NCBI GenBank assembly: GCA_017853715.1
Contig: JAFMIZ010000016.1
Coordinates: 1-37,047 of the forward strand
Source of the DNA: Pedosphaera sp.
GTDB taxonomy: Bacteria > Verrucomicrobiota > Verrucomicrobiia > Limisphaerales > DSYF01
Length of the DNA: 37,047 bases
Direction of reading: 5' to 3'
Shown here: one piece after another, positions 23,569-30,325 of the stretch
Numbering within the stretch: the first letter of the stretch is position 1
Layout: each line of letters opens with the position of its first letter
Notes under the pieces: model-generated
The model's input: the letters and a program-made list of their open reading frames with translations, nothing else
Database searches by the model: none
What the model was told of the DNA's origin: nothing
Position numbers and translations under genes: made by a program

Positions 23569-23872
23569 ATGGCCAGCTTATCCCATTCAAGCGCAGTGCC
23601 AGTGCTCGACGTGCGCCAGATGTCGTGTCCGAAAAAGCGTCCGCTCAGCATCGGGACGAGGCTGGAACTGCCCGTTGGCGGAGCATTTACTGTCCGCAAC
23701 CGCCATGAGCCCGAGCGATTTCGTAAGCAAATTGAAGCCGCCTGGCCGTGGGGCGTTAGGTTGAGAAGTGGTGGCAGTCACTCCGGAGGCTGTGTCGGTG
23801 CTGCTTTCGAAGCTTCATCCGGTCATCGGCGGCTTGAACTCCCTGCCAGCCCCTGCCATTCCCACTGAGTAG
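23569..23872 (+). pseudogene. DUF2249-domain protein, probably frameshifted
   Basis: From ATG 23569 the frame reads VPVLDVRQMSCP, then LELPVGGAFTVRNRHEPERF and RKQIEAAWP, which resembles the core of DUF2249 (LDVR..., GG...NDHDP..., QIEA.WPG). The family's W-E-(hydrophobic) end then fails. The +1 frame, open from about 23771, continues with VAVTPEAVSVLLSKLHPVIG and stops at TAG 23870, which looks like a more natural C-terminus. A single indel around 23755-23770 would join the two. DUF2249 proteins often neighbour cupin, hemerythrin or NO-related genes, in line with the adjacent cupin remnant. Without the shift the frame gives a 99-residue product ending at 23868. Confidence 0.55.
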
Positions 23873-23898
23873 AGCCGGCTCCACGGGAGGCTGGTGCC

Positions 23899-24807
23899 TC
23901 AATGCGCGGCGGCTGCGGGCACCGCTGCTCCGGCGTGCGTGGAAAGGTTGGGCTTGGTGGGCATGGTTTTCATCAAGTGCTCCACCAATGAGCCGATTTG
24001 CTCGTCGGTTAGAATGCCACCCAAGCCGACCGAGAAGGCGGGCATCATCGTGCCTTGCTTTCCGCCGGAAATCCAATTGCGCCAATACTCGGCGTTGCGC
24101 TCTTGCTTGGCAACCTTCAGGTCGGGCACGGAACTTGCCCGATGCTCGGCTTCGTGGCAGATGCCGCAGGCCGCAGTGTAGAGTTCCTTGCCCAGTTTGC
24201 CTTTGGCTGGCTCGGCATGGCAATTCGCACAATCGCCTTTGAAAATCGCCTGCGGATCAGCCAAGGCAAGCATTTGGTTGTGTTCGCGCATTCCACTGGC
24301 CATCTGGGTGGACGATTGCAATTGCAGTATGGTACAGCGGACCAGCAGGTTTTTCATTCCCTTGTCCGTTTGCATGGTGACGCTCTTCACCACCGTGCCG
24401 GCTTTGCCGATCAGGTTCATGGTGATGTTCAACGCGTCGTTGCTGCCGGGCGGGATAGTCCACGGCATGGGTGGCAACTGGGCGGTCGTGCAACCGCAGG
24501 AGGTGCGCACGCTGAGAATGGTGACAGGTTCGGTACTGACGTTGGTGAACAGGAATTCGTACGGGACGTTGACGGTTCCGAAGTCCACCGAGACCGCCTT
24601 GTCCAAAGTGTTCCAAGTGATGATCGAAGTGGCGAGCTCGCCGACTTGTGGCGGGGGCGTGGGTGGCGCAGGCACCACAGGAGTGAGCGGTGCCAAAACG
24701 GGCACTAACGGCGGAGCCGGTTGAGCAACCGCCTGTGCTTGAACCTGGGGCGCGGCTAGCAGGGCTGACGTCAACAGAGCCAGAACAGCCGCGATTCGCA
24801 CATTCAT
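23899..24807 (-). CDS. exported DUF1573 domain-cytochrome c fusion protein
   Basis: This 302-residue protein starts MNVRIAAVLALLTSALLAAP, a signal peptide; the frame extends 12 codons upstream but the signal argues for this ATG. A Pro/Val-rich linker leads to a DUF1573 domain (VPYEFLFTNVSTEPVTILSV, then SCGCTTAQLP), usually an immunoglobulin-like fold of periplasmic or outer-surface proteins. The C-terminal part is a cytochrome c domain with two haem-attachment motifs, C193-ANC-H197 and C214-GIC-H218, and a likely axial Met in MMPAF near residue 253. Two CxxCH only about 20 residues apart suggests either a diheme module or one used motif. It is probably a periplasmic electron-transfer protein with unknown partner. 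It lies 50 bases downstream of leuA on the same strand. Confidence 0.85.
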   Translation of the reverse strand: MNVRIAAVLALLTSALLAAPQVQAQAVAQPAPPLVPVLAPLTPVVPAPPTPPPQVGELATSIITWNTLDKAVSVDFGTVNVPYEFLFTNVSTEPVTILSVRTSCGCTTAQLPPMPWTIPPGSNDALNITMNLIGKAGTVVKSVTMQTDKGMKNLLVRCTILQLQSSTQMASGMREHNQMLALADPQAIFKGDCANCHAEPAKGKLGKELYTAACGICHEAEHRASSVPDLKVAKQERNAEYWRNWISGGKQGTMMPAFSVGLGGILTDEQIGSLVEHLMKTMPTKPNLSTHAGAAVPAAAAH

Positions 24808-24857
24808 GGGGTGTAACCTAGCAAGGCCCGGATAAAAATCCATCCGCTTTGCGACGA

Positions 24858-26528
24858 TTACGTCCGATTAATGGCACTCAATACGGCCCTAATGGAGGCC
24901 AGTTCGATGTTGGTATCCACTCCAGCCCCCCAGCGGGTGCGACCATCAGCCAGTTTCACCTGAATGTAGGCAATCGCCGAGGCCTCCTCGCCCGCGCTCA
25001 GGGAGTGCTCGCTGTAATTGGTGATTTCAAACTTAGGCGCATTGGCTGAACCGAATGCATGTACCAGCGCTGCCAGTGGTCCGTTGCCTTCACCGGTGAG
25101 GTCCGTGGGTTTGCCTTCGCGCAACAGTTTCGCCCGGCACCGAACGACGCCGTTCTTGCTCTCGGTTTCAAACCCCTCCAACTGCCAGGGAAACTCGCGC
25201 TCGATGTATTCGCGCCAGAACATGGCCTTCAACTCCGCACCGCTGACTTCGCGGCCCAACCGGTCCACCTCGTCATTCGCGATGGGACCAAACTCGCGCT
25301 GCATGTCCTTGGGCAAGGCGATGCCAAATTCTGATTCCAGCAGGTAAGCCACGCCGCCCTTGCCGGATTGGCTGTTCACCCGGATGACCTCGCGGTATTC
25401 GCGGCCGATGTCGCCCGGGTCAATTGTGAGATAGGGCACATCCCAATGCGGGCGTCCGCCCTTTTCCCATTCGGCCAAACCCTTCTTGATCGCATCCTGA
25501 TGCGAGCCGCTGAAGGCGGTGAACACCAGTTCACCCGCATAGGGATGACGCGGAGGCACGGTCATGCCGGTGCAACGTTCATATACATCAATCAATCCGT
25601 TCAAATTGCTGAGGTCCAACTTGGGATCGATCCCGTGCATGTAGAGATTCATCGCCACGGTGACGATGTCCAAATTGCCCGTGCGCTCGCCATTCCCGAA
25701 CAGCGTGCCCTCGACGCGATCCGCGCCGGCCAACAAGCCCAGCTCCGTTGCGGCCACGCCCGTGCTGCGGTCGTTGTGGGTGTGCAAGCTGACAACGAGG
25801 GAGGCGCGGTTCTTGATGTTCCGGCAAATCCATTCGATCTGGTCGGCATAGACATTGGGCATGGCGACCTCGACCGTGTCCGGCAGATTCAAGATCATCT
25901 TGTGCTCAGGGGTCGGTTGCCAGACATCCATGACCGCTTCGGAAATCTCCTTGGCGAACTCCACCTCCGTCGCGGAAAAACTTTCCGGTGAGTATTGTAA
26001 CATGATTTCGGTGCCCTTCAACCGGTGCAGCCGGTCCTTGATCATCTGAGCACCCTTCACCGCGATGGCTTTGATCTCGTCCTTCGACTTGCCGAACACC
26101 ACGCGCCGCTGGGCGGGCGATGTCGAGTTATACATGTGGATGATGACCCGCTTTGCGCCCATTAACGATTCCACCGTGCGCTCGATCAAGTCCTCGCGGG
26201 CCTGCACCAGCACCTGCAACCATACGTCATCCGGCGCGCGACGCTCCTCGATCAGGCGTCGGTTGAAGGTGAATTCCGTATTCGATGCCGATGGGAAGCC
26301 GACTTCGATCTCTTTGAAGCCGCATTTCACCAGCGCGTGAAACAACTCCAGCTTCTGGCTGACATTCATCGGCACGGCGAGCGCCTGATTGCCATCGCGC
26401 AAATCCACGCTGCACCAGCGTGGCGCTTCGGTCTGGACGCGATTGGGCCATTGCCGGTCCGGCAAAGTCACCGGCGGGAACGGACGATATTTCGCAGACG
26501 GATTCTTTAGCATTGTTGTTGCCTTCAT
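24858..26528 (-). CDS. leuA: 2-isopropylmalate synthase (LeuA type 2)
   Basis: LeuA condenses acetyl-CoA with 2-oxoisovalerate, the first committed step of leucine synthesis. The 556-residue protein has the TIM-barrel signature SVDLRDGNQAL (residues 40-50), GFKEIEVGFPSASNTEF, the metal-binding HTHND, and GTLFGNGERTGNLD. Its C-terminal regulatory domain includes GNGPLAALVHAFG and HSLSAGEEASAIAYIQV. The first part (PFPPVTLPDRQWP) is typical of the longer LeuA2 class as in Corynebacterium and E. coli-unlike bacteria. The frame runs upstream to 26966, but MKATTMLKNP at 26528 fits the family start and lies after the attenuator. Leucine control by attenuation is inferred from the leader. Confidence 0.95.
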   Translation of the reverse strand: MKATTMLKNPSAKYRPFPPVTLPDRQWPNRVQTEAPRWCSVDLRDGNQALAVPMNVSQKLELFHALVKCGFKEIEVGFPSASNTEFTFNRRLIEERRAPDDVWLQVLVQAREDLIERTVESLMGAKRVIIHMYNSTSPAQRRVVFGKSKDEIKAIAVKGAQMIKDRLHRLKGTEIMLQYSPESFSATEVEFAKEISEAVMDVWQPTPEHKMILNLPDTVEVAMPNVYADQIEWICRNIKNRASLVVSLHTHNDRSTGVAATELGLLAGADRVEGTLFGNGERTGNLDIVTVAMNLYMHGIDPKLDLSNLNGLIDVYERCTGMTVPPRHPYAGELVFTAFSGSHQDAIKKGLAEWEKGGRPHWDVPYLTIDPGDIGREYREVIRVNSQSGKGGVAYLLESEFGIALPKDMQREFGPIANDEVDRLGREVSGAELKAMFWREYIEREFPWQLEGFETESKNGVVRCRAKLLREGKPTDLTGEGNGPLAALVHAFGSANAPKFEITNYSEHSLSAGEEASAIAYIQVKLADGRTRWGAGVDTNIELASIRAVLSAINRT

Positions 26529-26566
26529 TGTGTTGATTTGGGCCGTCGGCGGCGAGGCAAAACAAA

Positions 26567-26594
26567 AACCCCACCGCCGTCTGGCAGTGGGGTT
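26567..26594 (-). terminator. intrinsic terminator within the leuA leader
   Basis: Twelve paired bases (AACCCCACTGCC with GGCGGTGGGGTT on the - strand), loop AGAC, then T5-G-T4. It lies 39 bases before leuA. Confidence 0.85.
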
Positions 26595-26617
26595 GTAAAA
26601 TCGTTCTGGATGCGAGC

Positions 26618-26686
26618 CTAGACCCCAACCGCCGTGCTGCCAATCAGCAACCCGTTCAGCGAAAGTCGAAGGTTCAAGTTTGTCAC
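26618..26686 (-). CDS. leucine-rich leader peptide of leuA
   Basis: A 22-codon frame from GTG at 26686 to TAG at 26618 encodes MTNLNLRLSLNG, then LLIGSTAVGV. Six of the 22 residues are Leu (codons TTG, CTT, CTT, CTG, TTG, CTG), plus one Ile and two Val. That is far above chance for such a short frame and exactly what an attenuating leader needs. GTG at 26689 is an alternative start. A still smaller frame (ATG 26700, five codons) ends in TGA overlapping the GTG, which could couple translation. No clear Shine-Dalgarno was seen. Confidence 0.7.
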   Translation of the reverse strand: MTNLNLRLSLNGLLIGSTAVGV

Positions 26687-26866
26687 CACGAGTGCAACAT
26701 AACAGCGGAGCAGGGTGGGGCAACCTGTTTTTCTGATCTATTAAAGGCTGCTCCCCAAAGCGCCGCTGAAGACGGGCGCATTCCAGACGTTTCGCGAACA
26801 AGAGTGCGTTGGGGCTGCGCGTTAGCGTTTGCACATCGGTGTCTTCTGCACCCGCTTTCGGCAGCC

Positions 26867-27562
26867 TCAAGGGCTTGGCAGCGCTAGCAGCTTCCATTGG
26901 CCCGGTTGCAGTTCGCCGACCGCAAACTCCCCAAAGCGGCTCCGATGCAGGCGGGTCACCTCGCAACCTTGCCTCGCGAACATCCGCTTCACTTGGTGAT
27001 GACGCCCCTCAGTGAGTTCGAGTCGAGCCTCGCGTGGCGAAAGAATTTCCAAGTGGGCTGGCGCGCAGGGTTTGTCCTCGCTTTCCAACATTAGTGTTCC
27101 GGCAGCGAAAAGCTCGGCGGTCCCGGTGGGAATGTCCGCATTTACGTTGACCTCGTAAATCTTCGTCACCTTGTGCTTGGGCGAAGTCCAACGATGCACG
27201 AGGTCGCCAGAATCAGTGATGAGCAGCACACCCGTCGTGTCTTTGTCCAATCGGCCAACCGTGGTGACAGGTGGATTGCGGCGCAGCCATTGCGCGGGGA
27301 GCAAGTCGTAGATTGTGGGACCTTCGTCAGTATCGTGCGAGCAGACGTAACCCGCCGGTTTGTTCATGAGCACCAAAATTCCCTCCAGGCATTCAATCGG
27401 CTGACCATCCACCAACACGGTTTCAGGGGGAGCCTTTTTCTCCGCACCTTTGGCCACAACATCCCCGACGGTAACGCGTCCCTTGCGCACCCATACCTTT
27501 GCTTCACTACGGCTACAGTAACCGTAGTTGGCGAGAATTTGATCGAGGCGGCGCGGTTGCAT
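26867..27562 (-). CDS. 16S/23S rRNA pseudouridine synthase, RsuA/RluB/RluE family
   Basis: This enzyme isomerises uridine to pseudouridine in rRNA. The 231-residue protein has an N-terminal S4 RNA-binding domain (MQPRRLDQILANYGYCSRSE, GRVTVGD), LMNKPAGYVCSH, and the catalytic GRLDKDTTGVLLITDSGDL with Asp106. It ends with LTEGRHHQVKRMFARQGCEV and LHRSRFG. The layout is that of the RsuA/RluB/RluE/RluF group; a member-level assignment (RsuA, U516 of 16S rRNA) is likely from the lack of insertions but not certain. It is transcribed away from the RluA-family gene at 27711, so two pseudouridine synthases are head to head. Confidence 0.9.
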   Translation of the reverse strand: MQPRRLDQILANYGYCSRSEAKVWVRKGRVTVGDVVAKGAEKKAPPETVLVDGQPIECLEGILVLMNKPAGYVCSHDTDEGPTIYDLLPAQWLRRNPPVTTVGRLDKDTTGVLLITDSGDLVHRWTSPKHKVTKIYEVNVNADIPTGTAELFAAGTLMLESEDKPCAPAHLEILSPREARLELTEGRHHQVKRMFARQGCEVTRLHRSRFGEFAVGELQPGQWKLLALPSP

Positions 27563-27710
27563 AGTCAGTTGGATTCTTTAGGGTCCACAAAATGCGGCGA
27601 AACACACGCCAATAATTCGGCCCATGCTCTGCAGGCTGGTTTGGTTCAGCGTGTTGCCGCTCGCAAGCAATTCCCTTTGGCCCGGGGAAGTTACCTGCTA
27701 GCCTTTGCAC

Positions 27711-29465
27711 GTGGCCAAGCTGCCTTACATCGAACTCGCCAACGGGCTGAAGATTCCGATTCTCCATGAAGATCGGAACGTGATTGCTATTGATAAACCG
27801 CAGGGCTGGATGCTCGCGCCGGTTTCCTGGCAGAACACGGCTCGCAACCTCTTCGCCGCGCTCACCTCGTCTGTCAGTGCGGGCGACTTCTGGGCGAAAT
27901 CCCGCAACCTTAGGTTCATCCGGTTTGTTCACCGGCTCGACGCCGACACTTCGGGTGTTCTCCTGCTGGTCAAGGCACCCGGTGCGTTGCCGGCGTTCAC
28001 CGAGTTGTTTGAGGATCGCAAGGTTCAGAAAGTTTATCTGGCCGTGGTTACGGGCGTGCCGGAGGTGGTGGAGTGGAAATGTCGCCTGCGCCTCGCTCCG
28101 ATGCAGGACCGTGCTGGTCTCATGGAAGTCAACAACGCGCAGGGCAAGGATAGCGAGACATTGTTCCGGGTAATTGATAAACGCGCCGATCGCGCGCTGG
28201 TCATGTGCTGGCCACTCACGGGACGCACGCACCAGATTCGCCTGCATCTCGCGGCGGTCGGTCATCCGGTCTGGGGCGATGAGCTTTACGGCAAAGTGCC
28301 GACCACGACGGAGGAGAAAACAGATCTCAAGCTCGGGTTGCGCTCCATCAGCCTGAGCTACAAAGATCCGTTCATGGCGGAGGAAGTCAGCATCACGGCG
28401 GATACCGCTGCGTTCGTGAAGGCGTATGGCCTTGATGCGGCCAATCAGGCGCTCTCCAACCTGACGCCTCCCGGCAAGGCTTTGGAACATCCAAAGGCGC
28501 GTCTGGAAGAAACCCGGTTGGCTGAGAAGGCCAAGCGCAAGCAACAGCGCGACGAGCAACGCGAGTCCCGTCCGCCTCGTGAATTTTCCGATGACCGTCC
28601 GCGCAACGACTGGCAACAGGATGAAGATTCGGGCGGCTTCGCTACGGAGCCATCGCGTGACACAGGCGAACGTCCGTTTCGTCCCCGCACTCCTCGTGAA
28701 TTTGATCGTGGTCCCCGCCGCCCGCGCGGGGAAGCACCTTATCGCTCCGATGATCGGGATGCGGGCGCCCCGAGGCGTCGCTATGATGATCGTCCGCAAC
28801 GTCCGGCTGGAGCCGGGCGGAGCTTTGGCGGTCCGCGTAAGTTTGAAGGTCGCGAAGGCGGTTTTGAGCGAAAACCCTTTGGCGGCGGCTATCGTGAGCG
28901 GGGTGCGCGTCAAGGGGGGTATGGTCGAATGCCCGCTGGGGGCGAATACAGTGGCGGCGGACGTGACCGAAGTTTTGGCGATCGTCCGGCGCGACCGGGT
29001 TTTGGCCGGAAGGACTACCCCGTGCAGCGAGACTTTGAGCGTGGCGAGCGTGGTTATCCGGGGCAACGCCCCGGCGGCTTCAATCGCTCCGGCGCTGGAG
29101 ATGAACGGCGCAGTGGCGGCGGCGGCTTTCGTGGTGGGCCAGGGGGAAAGCCGGGTTATGGACGTCCTTACGAAAATCGTGACCAGCGCCGACCCTTCGA
29201 CAAGGGGCGTAGTTTCAATCACGGCCCGCACGAAAGGGATGCCCGTGGCGAAAGGCTGCAAACCCGCCCCGGAGTTTTTCAATCGTCGGCGCAGGGTGGA
29301 TTGAAGGCTGGCTTTCAGTCATCCGGTTTTGGACCGCGTTCTGATCGGCGCCTGTTTCGTTCTGCCACTGCCGCAGCTCGGCCGCAGGGGAAATTTGGTG
29401 GCGGCAAACCGAGGAGCGGTGGCGGCAATCGCTCGCAGAGAGGCTATGGGCGCGGACCTCGGTAA
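27711..29465 (+). CDS. RluA-family pseudouridine synthase with long Arg/Gly-rich C-terminal tail
   Basis: The N-terminal ~240 residues form a RluA-type pseudouridine synthase: LHEDRNVIAIDKPQGWMLAP, the catalytic HRLDADTSGVLL (Asp77), VQKVYLAVVTG, and LTGRTHQIRLHLAAVGHPVWGDELYG. No S4 domain is present. From about residue 285 to 584 the protein is a low-complexity tail. It begins Lys/Arg/Glu-rich (LAEKAKRKQQRDEQRESRPP) and becomes dominated by Arg, Gly, Pro, Asp and Phe with repeated RGG/GFxR-like units (GGYRERGARQGGYGR). Start is GTG 27711 (VAKLPYIEL); a TTG at 27705 would add two residues. The target is rRNA or tRNA. The tail is probably disordered and RNA-binding, an inference from composition. 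Confidence 0.88.
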   Translation: MAKLPYIELANGLKIPILHEDRNVIAIDKPQGWMLAPVSWQNTARNLFAALTSSVSAGDFWAKSRNLRFIRFVHRLDADTSGVLLLVKAPGALPAFTELFEDRKVQKVYLAVVTGVPEVVEWKCRLRLAPMQDRAGLMEVNNAQGKDSETLFRVIDKRADRALVMCWPLTGRTHQIRLHLAAVGHPVWGDELYGKVPTTTEEKTDLKLGLRSISLSYKDPFMAEEVSITADTAAFVKAYGLDAANQALSNLTPPGKALEHPKARLEETRLAEKAKRKQQRDEQRESRPPREFSDDRPRNDWQQDEDSGGFATEPSRDTGERPFRPRTPREFDRGPRRPRGEAPYRSDDRDAGAPRRRYDDRPQRPAGAGRSFGGPRKFEGREGGFERKPFGGGYRERGARQGGYGRMPAGGEYSGGGRDRSFGDRPARPGFGRKDYPVQRDFERGERGYPGQRPGGFNRSGAGDERRSGGGGFRGGPGGKPGYGRPYENRDQRRPFDKGRSFNHGPHERDARGERLQTRPGVFQSSAQGGLKAGFQSSGFGPRSDRRLFRSATAAARPQGKFGGGKPRSGGGNRSQRGYGRGPR

Positions 29466-29570
29466 GAGTATGATCGCGAGTTTTCCAGTCCGCACGAAAG
29501 CGGTGCTGAAGTCACCACAGTCCAGACGCCGTCGCGTTTGCCCGGAGTCATCGGTTCGCGGGAGGCGTTT

Positions 29571-29598
29571 GGAGTGCGGCGAATTCACCGCCGCTCTC
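29571..29598. repeat. palindromic hairpin downstream of the RluA-family gene
   Basis: GGAGTGCGGCG and CGCCGCTCTCC fold into an 11-position stem with one T-T mismatch around a loop AATTCAC. The core GGAGTGCGG recurs in the inverted repeat at 30163-30184. It may act as a terminator-like or REP-like element; it lacks a clean T tract. Confidence 0.5.
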
Positions 29599-29675
29599 CC
29601 GCCCGTGCTGCCGGAAGTTCTCACATCCTGATTTCAAATTCAGTCTCAATCAGAAAGGAGCTACGCAGTTTACTT

Positions 29676-30143
29676 ATGGAGAATCAGTATGTGCGCTTTG
29701 AACAATCGCGCATCCACGGGACCGGTGGTTATGCCAAATGCGACATTTCGGCCGGAACCACTCTCATCGAATACGTCGGTGAGAAAATCGACAAGGCCGA
29801 AGCCACCAAGCGTTGCGAGGACGGCAACTATTTCATCTTTTACATCAACGAGGAGTGGGACATCGACGGTAACGTGGAATCAAACCCCGCCCGATTCATC
29901 AACCACAGTTGCGAACCGAACTGCGAGACCGAACTGGATGAGGACCGCATCTGGGTCACGGCGCTGCGCGATATCAAGGCTGAAGAGGAGCTCACTTTCA
30001 ACTACTGTTACGACATTGCCGACTTCGAAGATCATCCCTGCCGCTGTGGGTCAGCAACGTGTGTGGGCTACATCGTGGCGGAGGAACACTTCCCCCATGT
30101 GCGCCGGCACCGTGATCGCGAACTTGCCAAGGCGGCGAAGTAG
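29676..30143 (+). CDS. SET-domain protein (putative lysine methyltransferase)
   Basis: A 155-residue protein consisting of a SET domain with a post-SET cysteine cluster. Visible features: FEQSRIHGTGGYAKCDISAG at the start, IEYVGEKI, the catalytic/SAM-knot motif RFINHSCEPNC (NHSC at 76-79), ELTFNYCYD with the active-site Tyr110, and post-SET CRCGSATCVG (C122, C124, C129), which with C79 can bind zinc. SET domains transfer methyl from SAM to lysine. Bacterial members are known but the substrate here is unknown. ATG 29676 is chosen because the SET fold starts there; AGAAAGGAG is about 17 bases upstream, rather far. It lies between two palindromic repeats. Confidence 0.9.
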   Translation: MENQYVRFEQSRIHGTGGYAKCDISAGTTLIEYVGEKIDKAEATKRCEDGNYFIFYINEEWDIDGNVESNPARFINHSCEPNCETELDEDRIWVTALRDIKAEEELTFNYCYDIADFEDHPCRCGSATCVGYIVAEEHFPHVRRHRDRELAKAAK

Positions 30144-30162
30144 TTCGTGGGGCACGAGGTGG

Positions 30163-30300
30163 CGCGGTTGCGTCATGGAGTGCGGTGGCCCTCCAGCGCT
30201 TTTTGGCTGCAGTTATCTGGCTGAAAGACGAAGATCCGAATATCTGCGCTTGCCCGCAACCCAGCACCAGAGGGATGGCGCACTCCAGGGCGCTACCGCG
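30163..30300. repeat. inverted-repeat element between SET gene and UDPGP gene
   Basis: A 22-base arm at 30163-30184 and a 22-base arm at 30279-30300 are inverted copies with 3 mismatches (19 of 22), including the identical TGGAGTGCG/CGCACTCCA. About 94 bases separate the arms and hold no gene. This looks like a REP-like or MITE-like dispersed element. It also lies downstream of both converging genes and so may contribute to termination. Confidence 0.6.
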
Positions 30301-30325
30301 AGGTTTGAGGGTGTGGGTGATTTGT

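Larger units (their letters stand above)
26558..26686 (-). promoter_or_regulatory. leuA leader: attenuator with terminator and antiterminator hairpins
   Basis: Read on the - strand, the leader has a 22-codon Leu-rich reading frame (26686-26618), then a terminator. Terminator arms 26594-26583 (AACCCCACTGCC) and 26578-26567 (GGCGGTGGGGTT) form a 12-bp stem (one G-U) with a 4-base loop, followed by TTTTTGTTTT. The end of the leader frame, GGCGGTTGGGGT at 26633-26622, can instead pair with ACCCCACTGCC of the terminator's 5' arm (one G-U, one bulge), giving an antiterminator. A ribosome stalled at the Leu codons would leave the antiterminator free; a ribosome reaching the stop would cover it. This is the classical amino-acid attenuation logic. 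Confidence 0.8.

Noticed and set aside
26558-26760. T-box riboswitch upstream of leuA
   Set aside because: The T-box sequence AGGGTGGNACCGCG is absent; the leader-peptide mechanism explains the hairpins.
26529-26966. Upstream extension of the leuA frame
   Set aside because: It crosses the attenuator hairpin and the Leu-rich leader and overlaps the rsuA-like gene end; family starts begin at 26528 or 26513.
27513-29282. 589-codon open frame on the - strand opposite the RluA-family gene
   Set aside because: It lies antisense to a gene with clear domain motifs, and its product is low complexity with no recognisable family; it is a by-product of the Arg/Gly codons on the other strand.
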